Notes: generated from the sequence alone by a model not told the origin. Numbered from the stretch's first letter, positions 1 through 6,302 are shown. The stretch: DNA of 8,527 bases from CAYJEO01 sp044432805 (GCA_044432805.1 JAWXUI010000044.1:1-8527); one strand, 5' to 3'. Numbers and translations are program-made.

Positions 1-64
1 AACATTTGCATTAAATTCCCTTTAACTTGTTTTAATCCCATTTAAGATGACATAGATCTAAAAC
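1..64 (-). CRISPR. Leader-proximal end of a type II-A CRISPR array (one full repeat, one partial spacer)
   Basis: Positions 29-64 hold one 36-bp repeat. Read on the minus strand it begins GTTTTAGATCTATG and ends GGGATTAAAAC, which is the II-A repeat form (GTTTTAGA start, AAAC end). Positions 1-28 are then the first, most recently acquired spacer, cut by the window edge; II-A spacers are usually about 30 nt, so about 2 nt would be missing. Three signs support the repeat: a near-copy at 6029-6064 is the tracrRNA anti-repeat (31 of 36 positions identical), the motif ATTTGAG directly precedes it, and it lies immediately downstream of csn2, where II-A arrays normally sit. Only one repeat is visible, so array length and the other spacers are unknown. 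The spacer target cannot be read from the window. Confidence 0.93.
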
Positions 65-71
65 CTCAAAT
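65..71 (-). promoter_or_regulatory. Leader-anchoring sequence for spacer integration
   Basis: On the minus strand ATTTGAG abuts the first base of the repeat, the same motif and position as in S. thermophilus and S. pyogenes II-A leaders, where it is needed for polarised adaptation. A near copy, ATTTGAA, lies directly upstream (78 to 72), making a small tandem of two 7-mers. The assignment rests on known II-A biology; its activity here is inferred. Confidence 0.8.
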
Positions 72-108
72 TTCAAATCTATAAATAATATTAACATAGA
101 ACAATATT

Positions 109-138
109 ATTATCTTAAACGGAAAAATCGTATGTCAA
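109..138 (-). promoter_or_regulatory. Promoter of the pre-crRNA
   Basis: The minus strand carries a perfect -35 TTGACA (138 to 133), an 18-nt spacer and a -10 GATAAT (114 to 109; five of six consensus bases). Transcription would start near 102 and run about 37 nt through the end of the leader before entering the first repeat. An array promoter is expected exactly here. Confidence 0.75.
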
Positions 139-140
139 CT

Positions 141-166
141 AACTAAATTATATCATAAATTTAGTT
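141..166. repeat. 9-bp inverted repeat at the csn2 stop and leader boundary
   Basis: AACTAAATT (141-149) and AATTTAGTT (158-166) form a perfect 9-bp stem with an 8-nt loop, overlapping the csn2 stop codon (161-163). In the direction of csn2 transcription the stem is not followed by a T-run, so it is not a standard intrinsic terminator. It could stabilise the 3' end of the cas mRNA or weakly separate cas transcription from the array promoter that begins at 138. The stem is almost all A-T, so chance is possible. Confidence 0.4.
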
Positions 167-841
167 GCTTATCACAAATTCATTCAAATCTTCTTCAATA
201 ACACAATACTTTACATCATCTAATTTATAATCACTAACCTCATTGTTTATTAAGAAAATATTTAAATTATTATAAATAGCATATTTAATTAATTCCTTTA
301 GCTCTTCTATTGTTAAATAATCCTCTAAATTAACAAACACAAGAAGTTTATTTAATTTAAATACAGAATTCAACTCCAATAAAAGAAGTAACTGTTCTAA
401 CAAAGTATTAGGTTTATTAACCGATATTTTATATAATTTCAATAAACTCTTAATATCAAAATCTTCTTCGTATGATAAAGAAAAATCAAAATTATTAATT
501 ACACTATTTAAACTATTCAACATTTTTTTATAACTAACCCTTATTTTATTTTTTATTTCCTCATCTATTTCTATATCAATCAAATCATATAATTTACCTA
601 TTATCTTCTTACTATTCAAATCAATATTAAAAAAATCAATATAAACATCAACATAACTAGACAAATTAATTTCCTTATTATTTTCAAAAAAATTAACTTC
701 TTCTACCAATAATTTATTAGAAACACTAACTAAATCATTAATAACCCTATAAAAATAATGCTTATTTTTCAAACATAAACTATTCACAAAAAATTCATCA
801 AAATCAATTGAATTATCTAAATAATCAAAATTAATTTTCAT
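161..841 (-). CDS. csn2: Csn2, type II-A adaptation protein
   Basis: Csn2 forms ring-shaped tetramers that bind double-stranded DNA ends and work with Cas1, Cas2 and Cas9 in spacer acquisition. It is dispensable for interference. The 226-aa length is close to the roughly 220 aa of the short streptococcal Csn2 group. The N-terminus (MKINFDYLD) resembles MNLNFSLLD of S. pyogenes Csn2. The central part is acidic and helical. The most telling block is at about residues 165-200, KLLVFVNLEDYLTIEEL followed by YNNLNIFLIN, matching the LLIFVN...LT..E...LTVLFLE core of the family. Position is also diagnostic: last gene of the operon, beside the leader. Its ATG overlaps the cas2 stop as ATGA, and only a weak AAGG (11 nt upstream) serves as ribosome binding site, so translation is probably coupled to cas2. 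Sequence divergence is high, as usual for Csn2. Confidence 0.88.
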   Translation of the reverse strand: MKINFDYLDNSIDFDEFFVNSLCLKNKHYFYRVINDLVSVSNKLLVEEVNFFENNKEINLSSYVDVYIDFFNIDLNSKKIIGKLYDLIDIEIDEEIKNKIRVSYKKMLNSLNSVINNFDFSLSYEEDFDIKSLLKLYKISVNKPNTLLEQLLLLLELNSVFKLNKLLVFVNLEDYLTIEELKELIKYAIYNNLNIFLINNEVSDYKLDDVKYCVIEEDLNEFVISN

Positions 842-1158
842 AAAACAACTAACCTTTCATCACTATCTAGTATCTTACTACTAGAACACCCTATTATATA
901 CTTCATCTGGGAATATTGTTTTTCAGTTATAACCAAAGTCTGAATAAGACCTCTTTTAGGTGAATTTTTTTGAATTCTTTTATACAATAAATCCGATTGA
1001 ACATTATTTAAAATCAACTTGCAATAAACAGACTCTTGCATCATAATAAACCCCTCATTTAATAAAAATCTTCTAAACTTTATATAATTTCTTTTATCTT
1101 TCAAATAAACATTTGGCAAATCAAAAAACACAATAGTTCTCATAATTCTATTTCTCAT
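838..1158 (-). CDS. cas2: CRISPR-associated protein Cas2 (type II-A)
   Basis: Cas2 is the small ferredoxin-fold dimer that bridges two Cas1 dimers in the spacer integrase. The 106-aa product has the classic first strand RTIVFFDLP with the conserved aspartate at residue 13, then YIKFRRFLLNEGFIMMQESVYCKL, which aligns closely with S. pyogenes Cas2 ([24 protein letters not shown]), and VTEKQ plus SDERLVVL near the end. The ATG at 1158 is preferred over an in-frame ATG at 1143 because the S. pyogenes protein has the same short N-terminal extension and a GGG-type ribosome binding site lies about 8 nt upstream. It overlaps the cas1 end by 11 bp and csn2 by 4 bp. The tail is a few residues shorter than in streptococci. 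The stop is TGA, which argues against a Mycoplasma-type code. Confidence 0.95.
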   Translation of the reverse strand: MRNRIMRTIVFFDLPNVYLKDKRNYIKFRRFLLNEGFIMMQESVYCKLILNNVQSDLLYKRIQKNSPKRGLIQTLVITEKQYSQMKYIIGCSSSKILDSDERLVVL

Positions 1159-2017
1159 ATTTAAACCCTATATACGGCTTATCACTTTCAATAAAATCAA
1201 AAATATTTTTAACATACATTTTAATAATATCTTTCAAAGTATAACTTTTACCATTGTATAAAAAATAATTATTAAACAAATCAATTATTTTATATTTCAT
1301 ATTTGTATCTAATTTACAAGTTTGATTAGAATAAACAAAAGAATCAATTATCACACGAAAACTTTCCATTAAATCACAAGACAAATTAAAATTATTAAAT
1401 TCATTCTTATGATGAATCCCTAATTGAGTAATATATCCTAAACTAAAAATTTCTTTATTAAAAGTAGATAATAAAATACTATAACCATAATTTAACATAT
1501 GATTAATATCATCGCTTGAATGTCTAGTAAATTTTTTACCAAACAATTCATTAAAATAAACCTTCGCAGCCATTCCTTCTCTATTAGTTTTATCTGCAAT
1601 CATAATATCAGGGATATACGACACTAACAAATCATATTTAGGAGAATTAATATAATTCAAAAACTGTGCTTGATTTATTATTTTATCTTTAATAATATTA
1701 GTCCAAACTTTATCTTTAATATCTTTTGACCACTTAACTTGTAAATATATTTTTTTACTAGAATTATGTGACATATAATAATTATTAAACTCACCAAAGG
1801 GGTTATGTTTTTCATCACAACAAATTAAATTTATTTTATTAACAGACAACTCTTTTAATAAAAAGGTAGAAATAGACACTGCTATTGAATCTACAACAAT
1901 AGTATCTATTTCTGACAAGTGAATATATTTTTCTTCTAAATCTTGTTTAACAACCAAACATCTGTTTTTATAACTTAACCTAGATTGCTTAGATATTATA
2001 ACAGTTCTAAAACTCAT
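1148..2017 (-). CDS. cas1: CRISPR-associated endonuclease/integrase Cas1 (type II-A)
   Basis: Cas1 is the metal-dependent integrase that, with Cas2, inserts new spacers at the leader-repeat junction. The 289-aa length is standard for II-A Cas1. The N-terminal beta domain starts SFRTVIISKQSRLSYKN, with IDTIVVDS at about residues 37-44. The C-terminal helical domain carries the catalytic set: Glu147 in TNREGMAAKVYF, His202/203 in LGIHHKNEFN, and Asp215 with Glu218 in NLSCDLMESFR. All are intact, so the enzyme should be active. The ATG overlaps the last 11 bp of cas9 (ATGAGTTTTAG), and cas1 in turn overlaps cas2 by 11 bp, so it is translated within the cas9-csn2 mRNA. There is no sign of truncation or frameshift. 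Confidence 0.96.
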   Translation of the reverse strand: MSFRTVIISKQSRLSYKNRCLVVKQDLEEKYIHLSEIDTIVVDSIAVSISTFLLKELSVNKINLICCDEKHNPFGEFNNYYMSHNSSKKIYLQVKWSKDIKDKVWTNIIKDKIINQAQFLNYINSPKYDLLVSYIPDIMIADKTNREGMAAKVYFNELFGKKFTRHSSDDINHMLNYGYSILLSTFNKEIFSLGYITQLGIHHKNEFNNFNLSCDLMESFRVIIDSFVYSNQTCKLDTNMKYKIIDLFNNYFLYNGKSYTLKDIIKMYVKNIFDFIESDKPYIGFKYEK

Positions 2018-5000
2018 TAATTACCTCTTTAATACCTGTAGTAGAATTATTTATTGCTTTAAAATGTGAAATTGTTCGCTTTTCCTTTCTACCAAAAGCC
2101 ATACTTAATCCAATACATTTTAAATTAGCTGGTGAACTATTAGTTCTTAATAATTTAAATAATTCTTTTATCACTGATTCTTTAGATTCTACACTATCAA
2201 TCAACCCGACTGCATCAACTAATTCGTCAACTAAATTATTATATAATTTATAATTAGTATTAATTTTTTTGATAATAAATAATAATAGTTCATCTATCAT
2301 AACTTTATAATTTAGTACTTTATCTTTACCATATCCTGTAAATAATGCTTTTAAAGTATATTTATATTTTTCGATTTCTTCTTTTTTAAATTGAAATTCA
2401 ATCGCATTGCAAACTTCAACCTTAGCTGTAGCTCCCACCAAATAACAAATTTGTCCATCCCAGTCAACTTTAGTGTTGAATTCTATTTTATTAGACAATA
2501 TTTCTACATTGCTTTCTTCTGGCAATTCTAATAACGTTTTAACATAAGAAATTATAAAATCATTATTTTTCTTAGCTTTTACATCTATATAGATTGGAAT
2601 ACCAATTAATCTTTGCTCAACTTTTTTCTTCTTTTCATATTTAACCAATAAAATATAAGCAGGATTTAACGAAGTATAAGATCCATATAAAACAGATGGT
2701 AAATTATCTTTTAAATTAACACCTTTTTTACCTTTTGAATTTTTTGTTTGATTATAGAACTCACCTTTTCTGATACTAGTTTTTTTAGTTACAATAATAT
2801 CGTTTCTATGTAATGTATCAAATATAATTTTATTTAAATTAATAATAAATGAATTAGGAACACCAGTTACTTCATCATAATCAAATCTAGGATCTAAACT
2901 ATTAATAACATATCCATATTTTAATTCACTATATAATTTATTATCATACAAATATCTATTAAACTTTTTAAGATCTTCAAAATCAATATTTTTCTTTAAA
3001 TATTTTTTTTGATAAAAACCAAGTACACAAGCTAAATAAGCATCGTGAGCATGGTGATAATTATTAATTTCTCTAAACTTAAACAACTCAAACTTCTTTC
3101 GATAATTCGAACTTAAATTAGCATGTAAATAAATAATTTGTGTATCACTATAAATATTCTTTAAAATATTAGCAACATGCTTTGTTATCTGTCTAGTTTC
3201 AACTAACTGTCTATTTATAAAACCTTCAATATCTTCATCTTTATAAACTGTTTTAGTTAAATTATAAAACTTTTTACTCGATATCAACTTCATTTTTGAA
3301 AGATGATTCCAAAATGCTTTCATTTCATTATTTTGATAAATTTTAGGTAAAACAAAACTATTTTTCTTTAATTGATTACATTCTTTTAACACAAGAGCTT
3401 TATTATCTAATGAATTATCAGGAATCAAAGACCTTGGAACAATATGATCAACTTCACAATCCCTTAAATCATTAATATCTAACTTAGTCCCTGTATATAA
3501 ACATCTTCCCTCTTGAATAAAATATAAAAATATCATTTCACTCATTTTATCATCTTCATTATTAAGTTCTTTTAATAAATCTTTATAATTTCTGATATCT
3601 TCTTTATGCTTATCATAAGTTTTTTTCAAAAGTTCTTTTCTAGAATCAGTTCTTTTCTTTTCTCCTTCTTCTCTAGCCATTTCAATAACTATATCAGTAG
3701 GTTCATACCCAATATAATTAACTAATTCATCAACAATTTTTAAAGCCTGATAAATACCCCTTTTAGTTGCTGGAGAAGTCGCTAAATCTTTAACTAACGA
3801 ATAATCTATTTTTAAACTTTCGTTATTCATATTTTCATTATCAATTAACTCAAGAAAATTAAAAGTTTTTAAGTTGATAATTTGCATAAAATTATAACTA
3901 GTTGTACGCATCAAATCCATAATTGATACATATTTATTTTCACTCTTATCTAAAGAAGGTAAATCAACCAATAATTTTTCACATAAATTACTCCAACCAT
4001 TATATCTTTTTTTAATTAGTCTAGAAATTGCAGAATCACTTAAATCAGAATACTCTTTTTTTAATTTCAAAAGCAAAATTTCTTTATCTTCAAAAACAGT
4101 AATGTATTTTATTATTTTTTCAGCATCACTTACATCATAGCTTGTATTAGCAAAAAATCCTTCATCTCCAAAAAAATCAATATAAGATGACATATTATTA
4201 GCAAATTTATTATTTGCACCATATCCACTTATTTCAATATTTACCATTTCATATTCATTTATAGATTTAATATAATCAACAAATATTTTACTAGTGATAT
4301 TTCTTTCTTTTAAAAACAATTCATTATAAATTTTATTTATCAAATCAAGACTTATTACTTGTTTATCTATTTTAATATTTTTTAACTCATTTAACACTTT
4401 AAACTCAGAATACAAAATACTATCAGCAGGCATGACTTTTTCCTTAATAAGATATGTACAATTAGAAATCATTTTTTCTATAAATTTAATTGCGCTTTCT
4501 TCTTTATTTACAACACGATCAAAATTATATGGAGTTATAATCTCTTGAGAATATTTCTTTATCCACGCGTTTTTATTATCAACACCCGACTTATCAGTAG
4601 TCGTATTTAACGGTCCAACATAATAAGGAATTCTAAACTCTAGTAACTTAATTAATTTATATTTTCCATCTTCTGATAACTCTAATAAATTAGTATAATA
4701 AACACTTTGATTTTTTATAATATTTAACAATTCACTTTTATTTAATTGATAAGGAAATTTACCATTATTTGAATCTGTTAATCTAGGTAAAAAAGTTCCA
4801 TTTTCTAATTCTATCATTTTATCGCTTAAATCAAATAACTGTTTTTCACTAAAACTATTTTTATCTAATTTGTCTATTTCTTTAGTTAATTCCTTTTTAA
4901 AATCATCATAAATAATACTATTATTAACATATCTAGAGTAAAGAGACGCTTTGTCAAAATCTTTTTCTAGTACTTTTTTAAATAATTTTTTATCACTTCT

Positions 5001-5993
5001 AAATAATTTTCTTAAAAAAACCAAATCTTCTTTATGTTTATTATAACGTTCAACCATTAAACCAGAAACAGTTGTTTCTTTGCTATCATTAAATAAAGAT
5101 TTTAAAAATACCATATCGTATAAATCTTTAAAACTTTTTACAACCTCAATATACTCACCTAGTTTAGATTCAAAATCATCATACTTTTCTTCAAAAGCAT
5201 TAGTTTTAAACTCTAAATCTATTTTTTCTTCAAACTCAACATTTAACATTTTAGCAACATTAAACTTATTACCAAGTAGCATACTAGTAAACTCGTTAGC
5301 AAAATTACTATTCATATAATCACTAAAATAATCTTTTAAACATTTCTTTTTATCTGTTTTAGATTTTTGATTTAATGCATTTTCTAGCATACTATAATCA
5401 CTTGTAGCAATATTAGAAATATCAATTATATCTTCCTTTAAAATTGAATTAACAGTTTCAAACGACTCTAAAAATTTACTTTTCAAATCTATTTTATCAG
5501 TATTGAAATTATCTGCATCATATAAAAAATTCCCTCTGTATTTTATAATATGGTGAACCGCTAAATAAACAAGTCTAATATCTACTTTTTCTGTTGATTC
5601 ACACAAATGCTTTCTTAAATGATATATCGTAGGATATTTTTTATTATATTCTTTCACCATTCTTTTTTCTTCGCGACTAATTTTATGCAATTTATTAAAA
5701 TCATCTAGTTCATTATAAAAAGACTCATTTAATTTTGAAAAAAAATCAGCATCAACTTTATTTATTTCTTCTAAAAAAATTTTTCTTAAAAGCTTAATTC
5801 TTGTCCTTCTTCTATCATATCTTCTTCTAGTAGATCTAAACCCTCTTCTCGCTACAGCAACCTCAGCGTTCTCAAAAAGTCGAGCCCCCCATAAATACTT
5901 ATTACCTTTTCTAACAACCTTTTGATTTTCATCTACAACTGCATATCCAACTGATGATGTTCCAATATCTAATCCTATACTATAATTTTTCAC
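2007..5993 (-). CDS. cas9: CRISPR-associated endonuclease Cas9 (type II-A)
   Basis: Cas9 is the RNA-guided DNA endonuclease that uses crRNA plus tracrRNA to cut DNA beside a PAM. From the GTG start it is 1328 aa, the usual II-A size. In order: RuvC-I (YSIGLDIGTSSVG, catalytic D9); arginine-rich bridge helix (about 38-73); the long alpha-helical recognition lobe (about 75-735); RuvC-II (DIVIEMAREEG, E771); HNH (CEVDHIVPRS with H850, and N873 in KECNQLKKN); RuvC-III (YHHAHDAYL, H981 and D984); and the WED/PAM-interacting region (about 1080-1328), ending NNSTTGIKEVINEF. All RuvC and HNH residues match the S. pyogenes pattern, so both strands should be cut. The segment corresponding to the PAM-reading RKR of SpCas9 reads RKEKRTIS (1302-1309), so the PAM may differ from NGG. 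It is the first gene of the operon and overlaps cas1 by 11 bp. A +strand RNA gene (tracrRNA) lies divergently just upstream. Confidence 0.97.
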   Translation of the reverse strand: MKNYSIGLDIGTSSVGYAVVDENQKVVRKGNKYLWGARLFENAEVAVARRGFRSTRRRYDRRRTRIKLLRKIFLEEINKVDADFFSKLNESFYNELDDFNKLHKISREEKRMVKEYNKKYPTIYHLRKHLCESTEKVDIRLVYLAVHHIIKYRGNFLYDADNFNTDKIDLKSKFLESFETVNSILKEDIIDISNIATSDYSMLENALNQKSKTDKKKCLKDYFSDYMNSNFANEFTSMLLGNKFNVAKMLNVEFEEKIDLEFKTNAFEEKYDDFESKLGEYIEVVKSFKDLYDMVFLKSLFNDSKETTVSGLMVERYNKHKEDLVFLRKLFRSDKKLFKKVLEKDFDKASLYSRYVNNSIIYDDFKKELTKEIDKLDKNSFSEKQLFDLSDKMIELENGTFLPRLTDSNNGKFPYQLNKSELLNIIKNQSVYYTNLLELSEDGKYKLIKLLEFRIPYYVGPLNTTTDKSGVDNKNAWIKKYSQEIITPYNFDRVVNKEESAIKFIEKMISNCTYLIKEKVMPADSILYSEFKVLNELKNIKIDKQVISLDLINKIYNELFLKERNITSKIFVDYIKSINEYEMVNIEISGYGANNKFANNMSSYIDFFGDEGFFANTSYDVSDAEKIIKYITVFEDKEILLLKLKKEYSDLSDSAISRLIKKRYNGWSNLCEKLLVDLPSLDKSENKYVSIMDLMRTTSYNFMQIINLKTFNFLELIDNENMNNESLKIDYSLVKDLATSPATKRGIYQALKIVDELVNYIGYEPTDIVIEMAREEGEKKRTDSRKELLKKTYDKHKEDIRNYKDLLKELNNEDDKMSEMIFLYFIQEGRCLYTGTKLDINDLRDCEVDHIVPRSLIPDNSLDNKALVLKECNQLKKNSFVLPKIYQNNEMKAFWNHLSKMKLISSKKFYNLTKTVYKDEDIEGFINRQLVETRQITKHVANILKNIYSDTQIIYLHANLSSNYRKKFELFKFREINNYHHAHDAYLACVLGFYQKKYLKKNIDFEDLKKFNRYLYDNKLYSELKYGYVINSLDPRFDYDEVTGVPNSFIINLNKIIFDTLHRNDIIVTKKTSIRKGEFYNQTKNSKGKKGVNLKDNLPSVLYGSYTSLNPAYILLVKYEKKKKVEQRLIGIPIYIDVKAKKNNDFIISYVKTLLELPEESNVEILSNKIEFNTKVDWDGQICYLVGATAKVEVCNAIEFQFKKEEIEKYKYTLKALFTGYGKDKVLNYKVMIDELLLFIIKKINTNYKLYNNLVDELVDAVGLIDSVESKESVIKELFKLLRTNSSPANLKCIGLSMAFGRKEKRTISHFKAINNSTTGIKEVINEF
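5981..5986 (+). promoter_or_regulatory. Possible -10 box for a long tracrRNA form
   Basis: A perfect TATAAT lies on the plus strand inside the 5' end of cas9. No good -35 is visible at 17 nt (TGTTCC). If used, transcription would start near 5993 and give a tracrRNA of about 143 nt, by analogy with the long form in S. pyogenes. The antisense strand encodes Cas9 residues here, and AT-rich coding DNA yields such boxes by chance, so support is weak. Confidence 0.25.
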
Positions 5994-6007
5994 TTGCATT
6001 ACCTCCA
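5991..6007 (-). promoter_or_regulatory. Ribosome binding site that fixes the cas9 start at GTG
   Basis: On the minus strand TGGAGGT (6007 to 6001) is followed after 7 nt by GTG at 5993, the normal spacing. An in-frame ATG at 5999 is only 1 nt away and cannot be served by this site. An in-frame ATG at 6041 has no ribosome binding site and lies inside the anti-repeat sequence. The GTG start gives an N-terminus (KNYSIGLDIGT) of the same length as known II-A Cas9 proteins. Confidence 0.85.
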
Positions 6008-6022
6008 AAAAAGTGATATTAT
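5994..6022 (+). promoter_or_regulatory. Promoter of the tracrRNA
   Basis: TTGCAT (5994-5999), a 17-nt spacer and TATTAT (6017-6022) on the plus strand place the start near 6029. That is exactly the first base of the anti-repeat and corresponds to where the 89-nt S. pyogenes tracrRNA begins relative to its repeat. The -35 box lies over the spacer between the cas9 ribosome binding site and its GTG, so the two genes share control DNA. The -35 is only a partial match to consensus. Confidence 0.55.
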
Positions 6023-6028
6023 TAAATT

Positions 6029-6135
6029 GTCTTAATTCCATTTAAGATGACATAGAGTTAAAATAAAGGTTTTGATTTATCATTACCCTAATCAATTACT
6101 AAATGTGATAAACTGCTTAGGCAGTTATTTTTTTT
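6029..6135 (+). ncRNA. tracrRNA of the type II-A system
   Basis: tracrRNA pairs with the repeat part of crRNA, allows maturation (normally by RNase III) and loads Cas9. Bases 6029-6064 match the complement of the CRISPR repeat at 31 of 36 positions, including an unbroken 19-base stretch (6038-6056). The five differences fall at the repeat positions equivalent to 31, 37, 57, 58 and 64; several would be G-U pairs. TAAAATAA (6059-6066) after the duplex is the II-A signature also found in S. pyogenes (UUAAAAUAAGG). A long hairpin may follow (TTGATT 6072-6077 with AATCAA 6090-6095, extendable outward), then the terminator. A competing fold pairs TTTATCA (6076-6082) with TGATAAA (6106-6112). The RNA is divergent from cas9, as in S. 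pyogenes. The ends are inferred from the promoter and terminator. Confidence 0.9.
6111..6135 (+). terminator. Intrinsic terminator of the tracrRNA
   Basis: AACTGC (6111-6116) and GCAGTT (6121-6126) form a perfect 6-bp stem with a TTAG loop, followed by A and eight Ts (6128-6135). It also provides the 3' hairpin of the mature tracrRNA. Read from the minus strand the stem is not followed by a T-run, so a cas operon transcript coming from the right would pass through. Confidence 0.9.
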
Positions 6136-6143
6136 ACCATTTT

Positions 6144-6173
6144 TTGACAATTTATATATAAATCTAGTATATC
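6144..6173 (+). promoter_or_regulatory. Candidate rightward promoter after the tracrRNA
   Basis: A perfect -35 TTGACA (6144-6149) is followed 18 nt later by TATATC (6168-6173), an imperfect -10. It lies immediately after the tracrRNA terminator and points at the small gene at 6303, which would give a leader of about 120 nt. A second, weaker option for the same gene is TTAAAC (6231-6236), 17 nt, TATATT (6254-6259). A perfect 14-bp palindrome, ATTTATATATAAAT (6150-6163), fills most of the space between -35 and -10 and could be an operator or simply AT-rich chance. Confidence 0.4.
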
Positions 6174-6174
6174 A
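6166..6174 (-). promoter_or_regulatory. Candidate extended -10 promoter of the cas operon
   Basis: On the minus strand TGATATACT (6174 to 6166) is an extended -10 (TGn plus TATACT). The -35 region, TGTTAA at 17 nt, is weak, which is tolerated with an extended -10. Start would be near 6159, giving cas9 an untranslated leader of about 165 nt complementary to the whole tracrRNA. A promoter between the anti-repeat and cas9 is less likely because there are only about 35 bp and no good boxes. This -10 overlaps the -10 of the rightward candidate on the other strand. Confidence 0.45.
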
Positions 6175-6302
6175 CTTATAGTAAACTTTTAACAGTGCTA
6201 TTTCACAAGCATACTTTTCTTTTGCTTTTATTAAACAATTTAAAATAAAAAGTTATATTTTCTTTAAATAAGTAAATAATATTATTAAAGGAGGTATGAA
6301 AT

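Larger units (their letters stand above)
65..160 (-). promoter_or_regulatory. CRISPR leader
   Basis: This is the AT-rich, gene-free 96 bp between the csn2 stop codon and the first repeat, read on the minus strand. It contains a good promoter for the array (109-138) and ends at the repeat with AGATTTGAAATTTGAG. The last seven bases, ATTTGAG (71 to 65), equal the leader-anchoring sequence that II-A Cas1-Cas2 recognises to direct new spacers to the first repeat in streptococci. The size and position are typical of II-A leaders. Confidence 0.85.

Noticed and set aside
838..840. Mycoplasma-type genetic code (TGA read as Trp)
   Set aside because: Trp is TGG in cas9 and uppP, cas2 ends in TGA at the expected length with csn2 starting in the overlap, and a wall gene is present.
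5080..5319. Plus-strand open frame of 79 codons inside cas9
   Set aside because: It is antisense to the Cas9 recognition lobe, has no ribosome binding site and a serine/leucine-rich composition typical of shadow frames.
5994..6041. Upstream ATG starts for cas9 at 6041 and 5999
   Set aside because: The 6041 ATG lacks a ribosome binding site and lies in the anti-repeat; the 5999 ATG is 1 nt from GGAGGT. The GTG at 5993 has correct spacing and the family-typical N-terminus.
6029..6064. A second, isolated CRISPR repeat upstream of cas9
   Set aside because: It differs from the repeat at 5 of 36 positions, is followed by TAAAATAA and hairpins with a terminator, and has no second copy. It is the tracrRNA anti-repeat.
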